Source of the DNA: Inquilinus limosus_F
GTDB taxonomy: Bacteria > Pseudomonadota > Alphaproteobacteria > DSM-16000 > Inquilinaceae
Direction of reading: 5' to 3'
DNA length: 64,000 nt
Assembly (NCBI RefSeq): GCF_051487185.1
Contig: NZ_JAHVDK010000005.1
Span: 200,863-264,862 of the forward strand
Position numbers and translations under genes: made by a program. How positions within the stretch are numbered: the stretch's first letter is position 1; every line of letters starts with the position of its first letter. Shown here piece by piece: positions 26,979-35,868 of this stretch. The notes under the pieces were generated by a model. It was not told the DNA's origin. It ran no database searches and was given only the letters and a program-made list of their open reading frames with translations.

Positions 26979-28019
26979 TCAGCGCCGCAGCTTCTTCCGG
27001 TCCAGGAATGCCTCGTTGACGCAGTTGCGCAGGGCGCCGCTGCGCAGATAGGTGACCGCGGTCTCGGCCGAGAGACGGCGGGCATCGGCTTGGCTCTCCG
27101 GGCTCGACCAAGCCGCGTGCGGCGTCAGGATCAGCCGGCCGCGCAGCCAGTCCGGCTGGTCGCGATAGGCGGCCAGCAGCGCCGGCAGCGGCTGGGGCGG
27201 CGGCTCCTCCGGCAGGACGTCGAGCGCGGCGCCGGCGATCCGTCCCGCCTCCAGCGCGCGGTGCAGCGCCTCCAGGTCGACGATGGCGCCGCGGGCGGTG
27301 TTGATCAGCACCGCGTGTGGCCGCATCACCGAGAAGGCGGCGTCGCCGAACAGCCGGCTGGTCTCCGGCGTCAGCGGCGCGTGGATCGATACGATGTCCG
27401 AGGCGGAGAGAAGATCGGAGAGGGTCTCGACCCGGGTGATGCCGAGGGCGATCTCCTGGCCGCGCGGGATGTAGGGGTCGTAGGCCAGGATCTCCAGCCC
27501 GAAGGCCCTGGCCCGCATCGCTGTGGCGGTGCCGATCCGGCCCAGCCCGACGATGCCGAAGCGGCCGCCGCGGATGCGCCGGGTCAGGCGCCCGGCCTCC
27601 AGCACGTAGTTCCCGGCCGGATCGGCCTGCAGCGCCTGGTCATAGGCCGGGATGCCGCGCAGCAGCGCCAGCATCAGGCCGATCGCGTGGTCGGCGACCT
27701 CGCTGGTGCCGTAGTCGGGTGTGTTCGCCACCGGGATGCCGGCGGCGCCGGCCGCCGCCAGGTCGATATGGTCGAAGCCGACCCCGGCGCGGACGATGAC
27801 CCGGCAGCGGGTCAGCTTGTCGATCACCGACTGGTCGATCCTGAGCTCGTGCCAGGTCAGCAGCGCGTCGCAGTTGGCATAGACCTCGTCCGGGATCTTC
27901 CGGCGCTCGCGCTCGCGCCGGATCACGAACTCGACATCGGCGCCGCCGACCTGCCGTTCGATCACGGCGTCGTCGGCATATTGCGCGTCGGGCGACAGGA
28001 TGGTGAAGCGGGGTGCCAT
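26979..28019 (-). CDS. D-isomer-specific 2-hydroxyacid dehydrogenase (CtBP/SerA-like)
   Basis: NAD-dependent dehydrogenase of 346 residues. The catalytic domain contains IVRAGVGFDHIDLAAA and NTPDYGTSEVADHAIGL; the nucleotide-binding part has FGIVGLGRIGTATAMRA; the catalytic triad follows as arginine in LINTARGAIVD, glutamate near LDVLPEE, and histidine in LTPHAAWSSPESQ. The pattern matches C-terminal-binding-protein-like dehydrogenases found in sugar-acid and hydroxy-acid pathways. Substrate unknown. The downstream neighbour on the other side of the repeat is a methyltransferase; upstream is a small hypothetical gene 14 bases away, probably in the same transcript. Confidence 0.92.
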   Translation of the reverse strand: MAPRFTILSPDAQYADDAVIERQVGGADVEFVIRRERERRKIPDEVYANCDALLTWHELRIDQSVIDKLTRCRVIVRAGVGFDHIDLAAAGAAGIPVANTPDYGTSEVADHAIGLMLALLRGIPAYDQALQADPAGNYVLEAGRLTRRIRGGRFGIVGLGRIGTATAMRARAFGLEILAYDPYIPRGQEIALGITRVETLSDLLSASDIVSIHAPLTPETSRLFGDAAFSVMRPHAVLINTARGAIVDLEALHRALEAGRIAGAALDVLPEEPPPQPLPALLAAYRDQPDWLRGRLILTPHAAWSSPESQADARRLSAETAVTYLRSGALRNCVNEAFLDRKKLRR

Positions 28020-28033
28020 CGCGGACCGGCCGG

Positions 28034-28375
28034 TCAGTGGTCGGCGCGGTGCAGGATCGTGCCGGCCAGGCCTGTGTCATAGGCCAGGCCGTCGGCGGTG
28101 AGCAGGGCGGCGCCGGGGAAGCCGGAGCGGATCAGCCCCTTGCGCTCGAGCGCCGCGAACACCGCGATGTTGTGCAGCCCGGTCATGTCCCGGCCCATCA
28201 CCACCGCGTCGCCGACATGGTAGTGGTCGCCATGCGGCGGCGGGAAGCTGGAGACCAGCACCGTGCCGTCCTCCTGCGGCGTGGCGAAACGGGGGGTCTG
28301 CGCCATCTGCTGCAGCACCGTCAGGGTCTTGAGCTGCAGCGGGTTCAGGCCGAGCGGGTTCTTCTTGGCAGGCAT
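28034..28375 (-). CDS. Hypothetical protein, possible winged-helix
   Basis: A 113-residue protein I cannot place with certainty. It starts MPAKKNPLGLNPLQLKTLTV and has YHVGDAVVMGRDMTGLHNIA then VFAALERKGLI, a helix pattern compatible with a winged-helix or DNA-binding fold. The C-terminus is short and polar. There is no signal peptide or membrane segment. The start at 28375 is preferred over ATG 28453, whose extra 26 residues are arginine- and cysteine-rich. It is 14 bases upstream of the 2-hydroxyacid dehydrogenase gene on the same strand and divergent from an MHS-type transporter. Confidence 0.65.
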   Translation of the reverse strand: MPAKKNPLGLNPLQLKTLTVLQQMAQTPRFATPQEDGTVLVSSFPPPHGDHYHVGDAVVMGRDMTGLHNIAVFAALERKGLIRSGFPGAALLTADGLAYDTGLAGTILHRADH

Positions 28376-28567
28376 TGGGCGTCGTCGGTTGTGAGCGTGG
28401 CGGGCCTCGAGAGCCGTCACGGAACCGTAGCAGCGCCGGCAGCCGGCCGCCACCGTCCCGCCGGTCAGCCGAATTCGGGACAGGCTGGTCCAGGACGAGT
28501 TGGCGTATAATTGACTTCAAAAGCAGCTCGAACGAGCCGGGAGGCCATATTCGGGGAGGAATTCGGA

Positions 28568-30187
28568 ATGACGGTCTCGGCACCCACGGTTGCTGAAGGC
28601 GGCCGCCTCGTCAGCCGCCAGGAAGAGCGCAAGGTCATCTTCGCCTCGTCGCTCGGCACGGTCTTCGAGTGGTACGATTTCTATCTCTACGCGACGCTGG
28701 CGCCGTTCTTCGCGGCGCTGTTCTTCCCGCCCGGCAACGAGACGGCGGCACTGCTGTCCGCCTTCGCCACCTATGCCGCGGGCTTCCTGGTGCGGCCCTT
28801 CGGCGCCGTGGTGTTCGGCCATGTCGGCGACATCGTCGGACGGAAATACACCTTCCTCGTTACCATCCTGGTGATGGGCAGCGCGACCGTCCTGGTCGGT
28901 CTGCTGCCGACCTATGAGGCGATCGGCTATCTGGCGCCGATCCTCCTGGTCACGCTGCGCCTGCTGCAGGGGCTGGCGCTGGGTGGTGAATACGGCGGCG
29001 CCGCGACCTATGTGGCCGAGCACGCGCCGGCCAAAGGCCGCGGTTATTCCACCAGCTGGATCCAGACCACGGCGACGCTCGGCTTCTTCCTGTCGCTGCT
29101 GGTCATCGGCCTCTGCCGCATCGGCATGGACGACGCCTCGTTCCGGTCCTGGGGCTGGCGCGTGCCATTCCTGCTCTCCTTCGTCCTGCTGGTCTTCTCG
29201 GTCTACATCCGGATGCGGCTGAACGAGTCGCCGGTGTTCCGGCGGATGAAGGCGGAGGGCCGCGGCTCGGACCACCCGATCCGCGACAGCTTCTTCCGCT
29301 ACCCCAACAACAAATACGTGTTGCTGGCCCTCCTGGGCGCCACGGCGGGGCAGGGGGTGATCTGGTACACGGGACAGTTCTACGCCCTGTTCTTCCTGCA
29401 GATCACGCTGAAGCTCGACTACCTGACCGCCTATACGCTGATCGCGATCGCGCTCCTGATCGGCACGCCGTTCTTCATCTTTTTCGGCTGGCTGTCGGAC
29501 CGGATCGGCCGGCTGAAGATCATCCTGGTGGGTTGCCTGCTCGGCGCGCTCACCTATTTTCCGCTGTTCCAGGGCCTGACCCACTACGTCAACCCGGCGC
29601 TGGAGAGCTTCCAGGCGACGACGCCGATCACGGTCACGGCCGATCCGGCGACCTGCAGCTTCCACCTGTTCCCGACCGCCAGCACCGCCTACAGCGAATG
29701 CGACCGGGTGAAGAACTTCCTGACCAATGCCGGGCTGTCCTTCACCAGCGCCGACGCAGCGGCAGGCAGCCAGGTCGTGACCAGGATCGGCAACACGGAG
29801 GTCGCCGGCTGGAACCAGGACCAGCTCAAATCCGTGCTGACGGAGGCGAAATATCCGGCCGTCGCGGACCCGAGCCAGGTCAATTACGGCATGACGCTGC
29901 TGATCCTGGTGGTGATGCTGATCTATGTCACCATGGTCTACGGGCCGATCGCGGCCTTCCTGGTGGAGCTGTTCCCGACCAGGATCCGCTACACCTCGAT
30001 GTCCCTGCCGTACCACATCGGCAACGGCTGGTTCGGCGGCATGCTGCCGCTCCTGGCCACCGCCGTGGTCGCGGCCTCGGGCAACATCTATGCCGGGCTG
30101 TGGTATCCGATCGGGGTCGCGGTGATGACGGTGGTCATCGGCCTGCTGTTCCTGCGCGACCGGACGAACGTCGACATCACGCAGTAG
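28568..30187 (+). CDS. MFS transporter, metabolite:H+ symporter (MHS) family with a large extracytoplasmic loop
   Basis: Proton-driven importer of 539 residues. MHS hallmarks are ASSLGTVFEWYDFYLYATLA at the N-terminus, RPFGAVVFGHVGDIVGRKYT and LQGLALGGEYGGAATYVAEH, as in ShiA, KgtP and ProP. Unlike those (about 430-500 residues), about 90 residues lie between GALTYFPLFQGLTHYV and NYGMTLLILVVML; this stretch is hydrophilic, with two cysteines (ATCSFHLF, YSECDRV). The start at 28568 follows GGGAGGAATTC. Substrate unknown; dicarboxylates, betaines or aromatic acids are typical of the family. Confidence 0.9.
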   Translation: MTVSAPTVAEGGRLVSRQEERKVIFASSLGTVFEWYDFYLYATLAPFFAALFFPPGNETAALLSAFATYAAGFLVRPFGAVVFGHVGDIVGRKYTFLVTILVMGSATVLVGLLPTYEAIGYLAPILLVTLRLLQGLALGGEYGGAATYVAEHAPAKGRGYSTSWIQTTATLGFFLSLLVIGLCRIGMDDASFRSWGWRVPFLLSFVLLVFSVYIRMRLNESPVFRRMKAEGRGSDHPIRDSFFRYPNNKYVLLALLGATAGQGVIWYTGQFYALFFLQITLKLDYLTAYTLIAIALLIGTPFFIFFGWLSDRIGRLKIILVGCLLGALTYFPLFQGLTHYVNPALESFQATTPITVTADPATCSFHLFPTASTAYSECDRVKNFLTNAGLSFTSADAAAGSQVVTRIGNTEVAGWNQDQLKSVLTEAKYPAVADPSQVNYGMTLLILVVMLIYVTMVYGPIAAFLVELFPTRIRYTSMSLPYHIGNGWFGGMLPLLATAVVAASGNIYAGLWYPIGVAVMTVVIGLLFLRDRTNVDITQ

Positions 30188-30199
30188 AACGCGCTCCGA

Positions 30200-31396
30200 T
30201 CACGCGCCTCCCGGCGCGATGCCCTCCCGCATCAGCAGGCGGCGCAGCGGCGCGACCCGCTTCACCGCCTGCAGCGCCAGGGCACGCAGGGCGAGGGCAG
30301 GGGCCGCGTCGGTCAGCAGCGACCGGTTCAGCAGGTCGACCCCGGCGCTGCGGCTGGCGACGTCGCCGCGCCGCCGGGCCTCGTAGCGCGCCATCGCCGC
30401 CGCGGCGCCAGGGTTCGTTCCGGTGCGAACGGCCGCGGCCGCGATCTCGGCGATGGCGGCGGCGTCGCGGAAGCCGAGATTGAGGCCCTGGGCGCCGATC
30501 GGCGGCAGCGCATGGGCCGCCTCGCCGACCAGCGCCGCCCGCGGCACCGCCAGCCGCCGCGCGGCCAGGCCGGACAGCGGGAAGATCTGGCGCGGCCCGT
30601 CCAGCGTCACCGCGCCCAGGATCGGCTCGGCCCGCCGGCCGATGGCCCGGGCCAGCGCTGCGTCATCGAGCGCCGCCAGCGCCTCGGCCTCGGCCGGCCG
30701 TGTCACCCAGACCAGGCTCGACCGCCGCTCGCCCAGCGGCACCAGCGTGAAGGGGCCGGCGGTGGTGTGGATCTCGGTCGAGGTGTCGTCGTGGCCGCGG
30801 GCGTGGCGCAGCGTGGTCACCAGCGCCGCCTGGTCGTAGCCCCAGCGCCGCACACCGATGCCGGCTGCCGTGCGCACCACGGAATTGCGGCCGTCGGCGC
30901 CGACCGCCAGCCGGCCGCGCAGCGTCTCGCCGGCGCGGGTCCGAACCGTCGCACCGCCGATGCCGATGCGGATCTCCGCGGCCGCATCGGCCACCCGGCG
31001 CAGCTGCGGCGCGGCGGCGACGGCGTCGGCCAGGGCGGCGACCAGGTCGCGGTTGGCGACGTTGAAGCCGAAGGCCTCCAGGCCGATCTCGGCGGCGCGG
31101 AACACGACCTCCGGCGCGCGGATACGGCGATCGCGGTCGTCGATCAGCCGGATCGCCCGCATCGGCGCCGCCACGGGCCGCAGCGCCGGCCAGACCCCGG
31201 CCTGCTCCAGGATCCGCACCGACCCGGCCAGCAGCCCGGTGGTGCGATGATCCTCCGGCGCCGGCGGGGCGACCAGCACGGTCGCGATGCCGCCCCGGGC
31301 CAGCAGCAATGCCGTCAGCAGCCCGGCCGGGCCGCCGCCGACCACGATCGCGTCGGTCTCCGGGGCAGGTGTCTTGCGGGTGCGAGTCATGCCCAT
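30200..31396 (-). CDS. UbiH/UbiF/Coq6-family FAD-dependent hydroxylase
   Basis: Flavoprotein monooxygenase of about 398 residues, likely in ubiquinone ring hydroxylation. The dinucleotide motif is AIVVGGGPAGLLTALLL, the second FAD motif is GRLAVGADGRNSVVRTAAGI, and the third is LVGEAAHALPPIGAQGLNLG, where the usual GDAAH is GEAAH. Which ring position it acts on cannot be read from the sequence. The start is ATG 31396 or ATG 31390; neither has a strong Shine-Dalgarno. Convergent with the MHS transporter gene, 12 bases apart, and divergent from ettA. Confidence 0.9.
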   Translation of the reverse strand: MGMTRTRKTPAPETDAIVVGGGPAGLLTALLLARGGIATVLVAPPAPEDHRTTGLLAGSVRILEQAGVWPALRPVAAPMRAIRLIDDRDRRIRAPEVVFRAAEIGLEAFGFNVANRDLVAALADAVAAAPQLRRVADAAAEIRIGIGGATVRTRAGETLRGRLAVGADGRNSVVRTAAGIGVRRWGYDQAALVTTLRHARGHDDTSTEIHTTAGPFTLVPLGERRSSLVWVTRPAEAEALAALDDAALARAIGRRAEPILGAVTLDGPRQIFPLSGLAARRLAVPRAALVGEAAHALPPIGAQGLNLGFRDAAAIAEIAAAAVRTGTNPGAAAAMARYEARRRGDVASRSAGVDLLNRSLLTDAAPALALRALALQAVKRVAPLRRLLMREGIAPGGA

Positions 31397-31509
31397 GTCA
31401 TAGCAGGCGGAGAAGCGATGCGCCCATGGCCGAAGCAACCCTGGTTTTCGGCGTCCCCATGGGCTAAAACCCGGGCCTCCCCAGACCGGTTTGTGACGGA
31501 GCGGCTTCG

Positions 31510-33183
31510 ATGGCCTCCTACCAGTACGTCTTCGTGATGAAGGACATGACCAAGGCCTATCCAGGCGGCAAGGTCGTGCTGGAGAAGATCTGGCTGTCCT
31601 TCCTGCCGGGCGCGAAGATCGGCGTGCTGGGCCCGAACGGCTCCGGCAAGTCGACGCTGATGCGGATCATGGCCGGCATCGACAAGGAGTTCACCGGCGA
31701 GGCCTGGGTGGCGCAGGGCGCCACCGTCGGCTATCTGCCGCAGGAGCCGCAGCTCGACCCGAACAAGACCGTGGCCGAGAACGTTATGGAGGGGCTGGGA
31801 CCGATCAAGGCGATGGTCGACCGCTTCAACGCCGTCAGCGAGGCGATGGGCGAGCCGGATGCCGATTTCGACGCGCTGATCGCCGAGCAGGCCGAGCTGC
31901 AGGAGAAGATCGACGCGGCCGATGCCTGGGACCTCGACCGCACCGTCGAGATCGCCATGGACGCGCTGCGCTGCCCGCCCGGCGACAGCCCGGTGACCAA
32001 CCTGTCGGGTGGCGAGAAGCGCCGCGTGTCCTTGGCCAAGCTCTTGCTGTCCAAGCCAGATCTGCTGCTGCTGGACGAGCCGACCAACCATCTCGACGCC
32101 GAATCCGTGGCCTGGCTGGAGCGTCATCTGGAGGACTATGCCGGCACCGTGGTGATGGTGACCCACGACCGCTACTTCCTCGACAACGTCACCGGCTGGA
32201 TTCTCGAGCTCGACCGTGGCCGCGGCATCCCCTACGAGGGCAACTACTCGGCCTATCTCGACGCCAAGGAGAAGCGCCTGGCCCAGGAGGCCAAGGAGGA
32301 GTCGAGCCGGCAGAAGACCCTGGCCAGCGAGCTGGAGTGGATCCGGCAGGGCGCCCGCGGCCGCCAGGCCAAGCAAAAGGCGCGCATCCACGCCTATGAG
32401 GAGCTGCTGGCGCAAAGCCGCGAGCAGGCGCCCGGCCAGGCCCAGATCCTGATCCCGACGCCGGAGCGCCTGGGCGACAACGTGATCGAGGCTCAAGGGC
32501 TGTCGAAGGGCTTCGGCGACCGCCTCCTGATCGACAATCTCAGTTTCCGCCTGCCGCGCGGCGGCATCGTCGGCGTGATCGGCCCGAACGGCGCCGGCAA
32601 GTCGACGCTGTTCAAGATGATCACCGGGCAGGAGCAGCCGGACGGCGGCACGCTCAGGATCGGCGAGACGGTCAAGCTCGGCTATGTCGACCAGAGCCGC
32701 GACGACCTGGCGCCGAACAAGACGGTGTGGGAGGAGATCTCGGGCGGGCTCGACGAGATCGACCTCGGCAAGCGCAAGATGCCCAGCCGCGCCTATGTCG
32801 GCGCCTTCAACTTCAAGGGCGGCGACCAGCAGAAGAAGGTCGGCCAGCTCTCGGGCGGCGAGCGCAACCGCGTCCACCTGGCGAAGATGCTGAAGTCGGG
32901 CGCCAACGTCATCCTGCTCGACGAGCCGACCAACGATCTCGATGTCGAGACACTGCGGGCGCTCGAGGAATCGCTGCTGGCCTTCCCCGGCTGCGCCATC
33001 ATCATCAGCCACGACCGCTTCTTCCTGGACCGCCTGGCCACCCACATGCTGGCCTTCGAGGGCGACAGCCAGGTGGTGTGGTTCGAGGGCAACTACGAGG
33101 ATTACGAGAAGGACCGCAAGCGCCGCCTGGGTGTCGAGGCGGACCAGCCGCACCGGATCAAGTACAAGCCGCTGACTCGTTGA
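31510..33183 (+). CDS. ettA: Energy-dependent translational throttle protein EttA (ABC-F)
   Basis: Ribosome-associated ABC-F ATPase of 557 residues that gates the first elongation step by ATP/ADP ratio. It has two ATPase domains with Walker A GPNGSGKST and GPNGAGKST, signature motifs LSGGEKRRVSLAK and LSGGERNRVHLAK, and Walker B LLLLDEPTNHLDAES and VILLDEPTNDLDVET. The P-site tRNA interaction linker lies between them (residues about 240-320, rich in Lys, Glu and Arg). There is no transmembrane part. Length is normal. A strong intrinsic terminator follows within 25 bases. Confidence 0.97.
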   Translation: MASYQYVFVMKDMTKAYPGGKVVLEKIWLSFLPGAKIGVLGPNGSGKSTLMRIMAGIDKEFTGEAWVAQGATVGYLPQEPQLDPNKTVAENVMEGLGPIKAMVDRFNAVSEAMGEPDADFDALIAEQAELQEKIDAADAWDLDRTVEIAMDALRCPPGDSPVTNLSGGEKRRVSLAKLLLSKPDLLLLDEPTNHLDAESVAWLERHLEDYAGTVVMVTHDRYFLDNVTGWILELDRGRGIPYEGNYSAYLDAKEKRLAQEAKEESSRQKTLASELEWIRQGARGRQAKQKARIHAYEELLAQSREQAPGQAQILIPTPERLGDNVIEAQGLSKGFGDRLLIDNLSFRLPRGGIVGVIGPNGAGKSTLFKMITGQEQPDGGTLRIGETVKLGYVDQSRDDLAPNKTVWEEISGGLDEIDLGKRKMPSRAYVGAFNFKGGDQQKKVGQLSGGERNRVHLAKMLKSGANVILLDEPTNDLDVETLRALEESLLAFPGCAIIISHDRFFLDRLATHMLAFEGDSQVVWFEGNYEDYEKDRKRRLGVEADQPHRIKYKPLTR

Positions 33184-33186
33184 CGG

Positions 33187-33208
33187 AACGGGCCGGCCCC
33201 GTTTTTCT
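33187..33208 (+). terminator. Intrinsic terminator of ettA
   Basis: Stem AACGGG / CCCGTT around a GC-rich centre, immediately followed by TTTTTCTCT. It begins 4 bases after the ettA stop codon. Confidence 0.8.
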
Positions 33209-33271
33209 CTAGATCCACGCGGGCGGGAGGGGCTTGCTCTCCGCCTGCGCCGGAACCGAGGGAGGCGGGGC

Positions 33272-33976
33272 ATGGGCGATTTCGCGAGGATCGTCGCGCT
33301 GGCGGCGGAGCGCCGGGGCGGCATGGACGTGCTCGAGCGCGCGTTGGCCGAGACCAGGTCCCGCACCCCCGCGGAGATCGCTGCGACGCCGGACGACCGC
33401 ATCCTCTCGGCGATGACGCGGCGGGTGTTCTACGCCGGCTTCTCGTCCAAAGTCATCGACAGCAAATGGGACGGCTTCGAGGCGGCTTTCGACGGCTTCG
33501 ACCCCGCCCGCTGCGCCGCGCTGTCCGAGGAGCGCTTCGATGCCCTCCTGAAGGACGGCCGCATCGTCCGGCATGGGGCGAAGATCCAGTCGGTCCCGGC
33601 CAACGCCCAATTCGTGCTGGACCTGGCGGCCGAGCATGGCAGCGCCGCCCGATTCCTCGCGGAATGGCCGGACGACGACTATGTCGGCCTGCTGGAGGTC
33701 CTGAAGAAGCGCGGCAGCCGGATGGGGGGCGACACCGGCATGCGCTTCCTGCGCTCGATCGGCAAGCCGGCCTTCATCCCGACCCAGGACGTGGTGGCGG
33801 CGCTGATCCGCGAAGGCGTGCTGACTCGGGCTCCGAGCAGCAAGGGCGACTTCAAGGCCATGCAGCAGGCCTTCAACCGCTGGTCGGCGGAATCGGGGCG
33901 GGACCTCACCGAGATCAGCCGCATCCTGGCGATGAGCATCGGTGACGTCGGGGGCCGGCACGCCGGCCGGCGGTGA
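33272..33976 (+). CDS. DNA-3-methyladenine glycosylase I family protein
   Basis: Base-excision repair glycosylase of the Tag/AlkD-independent HhH fold, 234 residues. Diagnostic stretches are RRVFYAGFSSKVIDSKWDGF, the block CAALSEERFDALLKDGRIVRH and AKIQSVPANAQFV, and near the C-terminus GDTGMRFLRSIGKPAFIPT. The spaced Cys and His zinc ligands of E. coli Tag are not evident, as in the more divergent members. ATG 33272 follows a GGGAGGCGGGGC leader. It is a single gene between ettA and the DUF899 gene, all on the plus strand. Confidence 0.88.
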   Translation: MGDFARIVALAAERRGGMDVLERALAETRSRTPAEIAATPDDRILSAMTRRVFYAGFSSKVIDSKWDGFEAAFDGFDPARCAALSEERFDALLKDGRIVRHGAKIQSVPANAQFVLDLAAEHGSAARFLAEWPDDDYVGLLEVLKKRGSRMGGDTGMRFLRSIGKPAFIPTQDVVAALIREGVLTRAPSSKGDFKAMQQAFNRWSAESGRDLTEISRILAMSIGDVGGRHAGRR

Positions 33977-34159
33977 CGGCGGGATCGGACTCTCGTTCCG
34001 CGAAGCGAGCCCATCGGACTCCCGCCACACTTGTCACTCCCCACTGTTCGATGCCCGGCATCAATCTACCTCACGACCAACAACGAGCGACGGCGTCGAA
34101 TGAATTGCGCTTCGGCCACGTGGCGCGGGCATTCGGCCAAGTGAGGAGGGTTCAAAGCC

Positions 34160-34948
34160 ATGACGACATCAGCCGAGAACGGACGGAAAGGCGCTGCCAT
34201 GCACACGCCGCCGGTCGTGTCGCCGCAGGCGTGGGAGGCGGCCCGCCAGCAGCTGCTCGTGAAGGAAAAGGCCCTGACGCGCGCCCGCGACGCCCTGGCC
34301 GCCGAGCGCCGGCGAATGCCGTGGATGGCCGTGGAGAAGGCCTATGCGTTCGAGGGGCCTGCAGGGAAGGTCAGCCTGCTCGATCTGTTCGACGGCCGGC
34401 GTCAGCTGATCGTCTACCGCGCCTTCTTCGAGCCGGGAGTGTTTGGCTGGCCCGACCACGCCTGCCGGGGCTGCTCCATGGTGGCCGATCAGGTCGCCCA
34501 CGTCGCCCACCTGAACGCCCGTGACACCACCCTCGTCTTCGTCTCGCGTGCGCCTCAGGCGGACATCGCGCGGCTGAAGGCGCGGATGGGCTGGAAGATG
34601 CCGTGGTTCACCATCACGGACAGCTTCGACGCCGATTTCGGCGTGGATGAGTGGCACGGCACGAACGTGTTCTACCGCGACGGCGACCGCGTGTTCCGCA
34701 CTTACTTCGTCAACAACCGCGGCGACGAGCAGATGGGGGGTACCTGGAACTACCTCGACATCACGCCGCTGGGCCGGCAGGAAGTCTGGGAGGACTCGCC
34801 CGAGGGCTATCCTCAGACCCCGACCTACAAGTGGTGGAACTGGCACGACAGCTACGTCGCAGGCGCAGCGCCCGACAAGAAGTGGGTCGAGGTGTCGGAC
34901 GCCGGAGAGGCGGCCTTCCGGAACCAACAGGCGAGCACGAAGCCATAG
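34160..34948 (+). CDS. DUF899 family thioredoxin-like protein
   Basis: Soluble protein of 262 residues of the DUF899 family, which has a thioredoxin/peroxiredoxin-like fold and unknown reaction. Signature regions are LVKEKALTRARDALAAERRR and MPWMAVEKAYAFEGPAG, the single cysteine pair CRGCSMVADQV within the active-site-like loop near residue 100, and RTYFVNNRGDEQMGGTW and WNWHDSY near the C-terminus. The start at 34160 has GAGGAGG ten bases upstream; ATG 34199 is an in-frame alternative. No regulator or partner gene is adjacent. Confidence 0.9.
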   Translation: MTTSAENGRKGAAMHTPPVVSPQAWEAARQQLLVKEKALTRARDALAAERRRMPWMAVEKAYAFEGPAGKVSLLDLFDGRRQLIVYRAFFEPGVFGWPDHACRGCSMVADQVAHVAHLNARDTTLVFVSRAPQADIARLKARMGWKMPWFTITDSFDADFGVDEWHGTNVFYRDGDRVFRTYFVNNRGDEQMGGTWNYLDITPLGRQEVWEDSPEGYPQTPTYKWWNWHDSYVAGAAPDKKWVEVSDAGEAAFRNQQASTKP

Positions 34949-35127
34949 GCCGGGCCTGGTCCGGTGGGCCCGACGGGCGGCGACGGTCGGCCCGAGGGGG
35001 CTGCGACTGCCCGGAGCGCGAAGGTCGTGGCCCCGGGGCGGGTCGCTGCTGGCACCTCAAGAAGAACCACGGCACCCCGGCCGCCGGCTGATTTCGACGG
35101 CGAGACCGATGACGGTCTGCGATTGTC

Positions 35128-35145
35128 GGGGCCGGTGCCGGCCCC
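35128..35145. other. Perfect hairpin GGGGCCGG-TG-CCGGCCCC after the PagL-like gene
   Basis: Eight-base arms around TG, four bases beyond the stop codon of the gene at 35149. No T tract follows on either strand, so it is at best a Rho-assisted or bidirectional stop between the convergent DUF899 and PagL-like genes. The remaining 34949-35127 stretch holds no supportable gene. Confidence 0.5.
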
Positions 35146-35148
35146 TGA

Positions 35149-35778
35149 TCAGTTCAGCGGGATCGAGAGGTTCAGCGTCAAGGTCTCGACGCCCGGGTTC
35201 ACGTCGCCGATGCCGGCGTTGGAGATGTGGTGGAAGGCGGCGCCGATCCGCATCCGGTTGTCGAACTCCCAGGCCGCCTCGATGCCGGTGCGGAATTCGA
35301 GGGTCGAGCCCATCTTGCGGCCGTCGCCATCGAAATAGGCGCCGATCGCGGCGTTCGGTGACAGGATGAAATGATCGCCGAAGCGGACGTCGACCATGCC
35401 GCCGCCATAGACATAGCCGGCCGAATCGGTGGTGCCCTCTACGCCGATGAAGGGTCGGATGCGCAGGAATTCCTGGTTGAAGCGCAGCTCCACGCGGCCG
35501 ATGCCGGCGCCGCCCTTGTCGCGGTCCTCGTGGGCCTTGTCGCCCTTGTCGTTCAGGATGTTGTAGTAGCCCGCACCGACCGTCAGCGACATCGGCACGC
35601 CGGTGGCGCCGTTGCCGACGCGGATGTCGCCGACCTCCGACGTCTCGCCGATGATGCCGGCGGCGAGGATCGCGGCCGAACCGATCCCGATCCAGATAGG
35701 CACGGAAGCGGCCTGCGCCGCCTGCACGGATCCGAGCACGACGACAGCCGCCGCGACGCCGGTCAGGAGCTTCTTCAT
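35149..35778 (-). CDS. Acyloxyacyl hydrolase, PagL (lipid A 3-O-deacylase)-like outer-membrane protein
   Basis: Outer-membrane beta-barrel of 209 residues. The signal peptide (MKKLLTGVAAAVVVLGSVQA) ends near AQAAS. The barrel strands follow, with the catalytic signature FHHISNAGIGDVNPG near residue 184: His and Ser as in PagL HYSNAG, and a downstream Glu in GVETL. The sequence ends in the typical barrel signal LSIPLN. Members remove the 3-O-acyl chain from lipid A and are often silent until envelope stress; that behaviour is family knowledge. ATG 35778 has AAGGGTG upstream. It follows the MotB-like gene on the same strand, 90 bases away. Confidence 0.85.
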   Translation of the reverse strand: MKKLLTGVAAAVVVLGSVQAAQAASVPIWIGIGSAAILAAGIIGETSEVGDIRVGNGATGVPMSLTVGAGYYNILNDKGDKAHEDRDKGGAGIGRVELRFNQEFLRIRPFIGVEGTTDSAGYVYGGGMVDVRFGDHFILSPNAAIGAYFDGDGRKMGSTLEFRTGIEAAWEFDNRMRIGAAFHHISNAGIGDVNPGVETLTLNLSIPLN

Positions 35779-35868
35779 TCTGCACCCTTCATTCCTGCCA
35801 GGACCGCGGCCCCGGGGTCCGGGATGATTACGGTCCCAAGAAACCCGACGCAACGCTTTTCCGCCCGC

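Noticed and set aside
34949..35127. Possible small gene or remnant between the DUF899 and PagL-like genes
   Set aside because: Several short open frames exist, but none has a good start signal or recognisable product.
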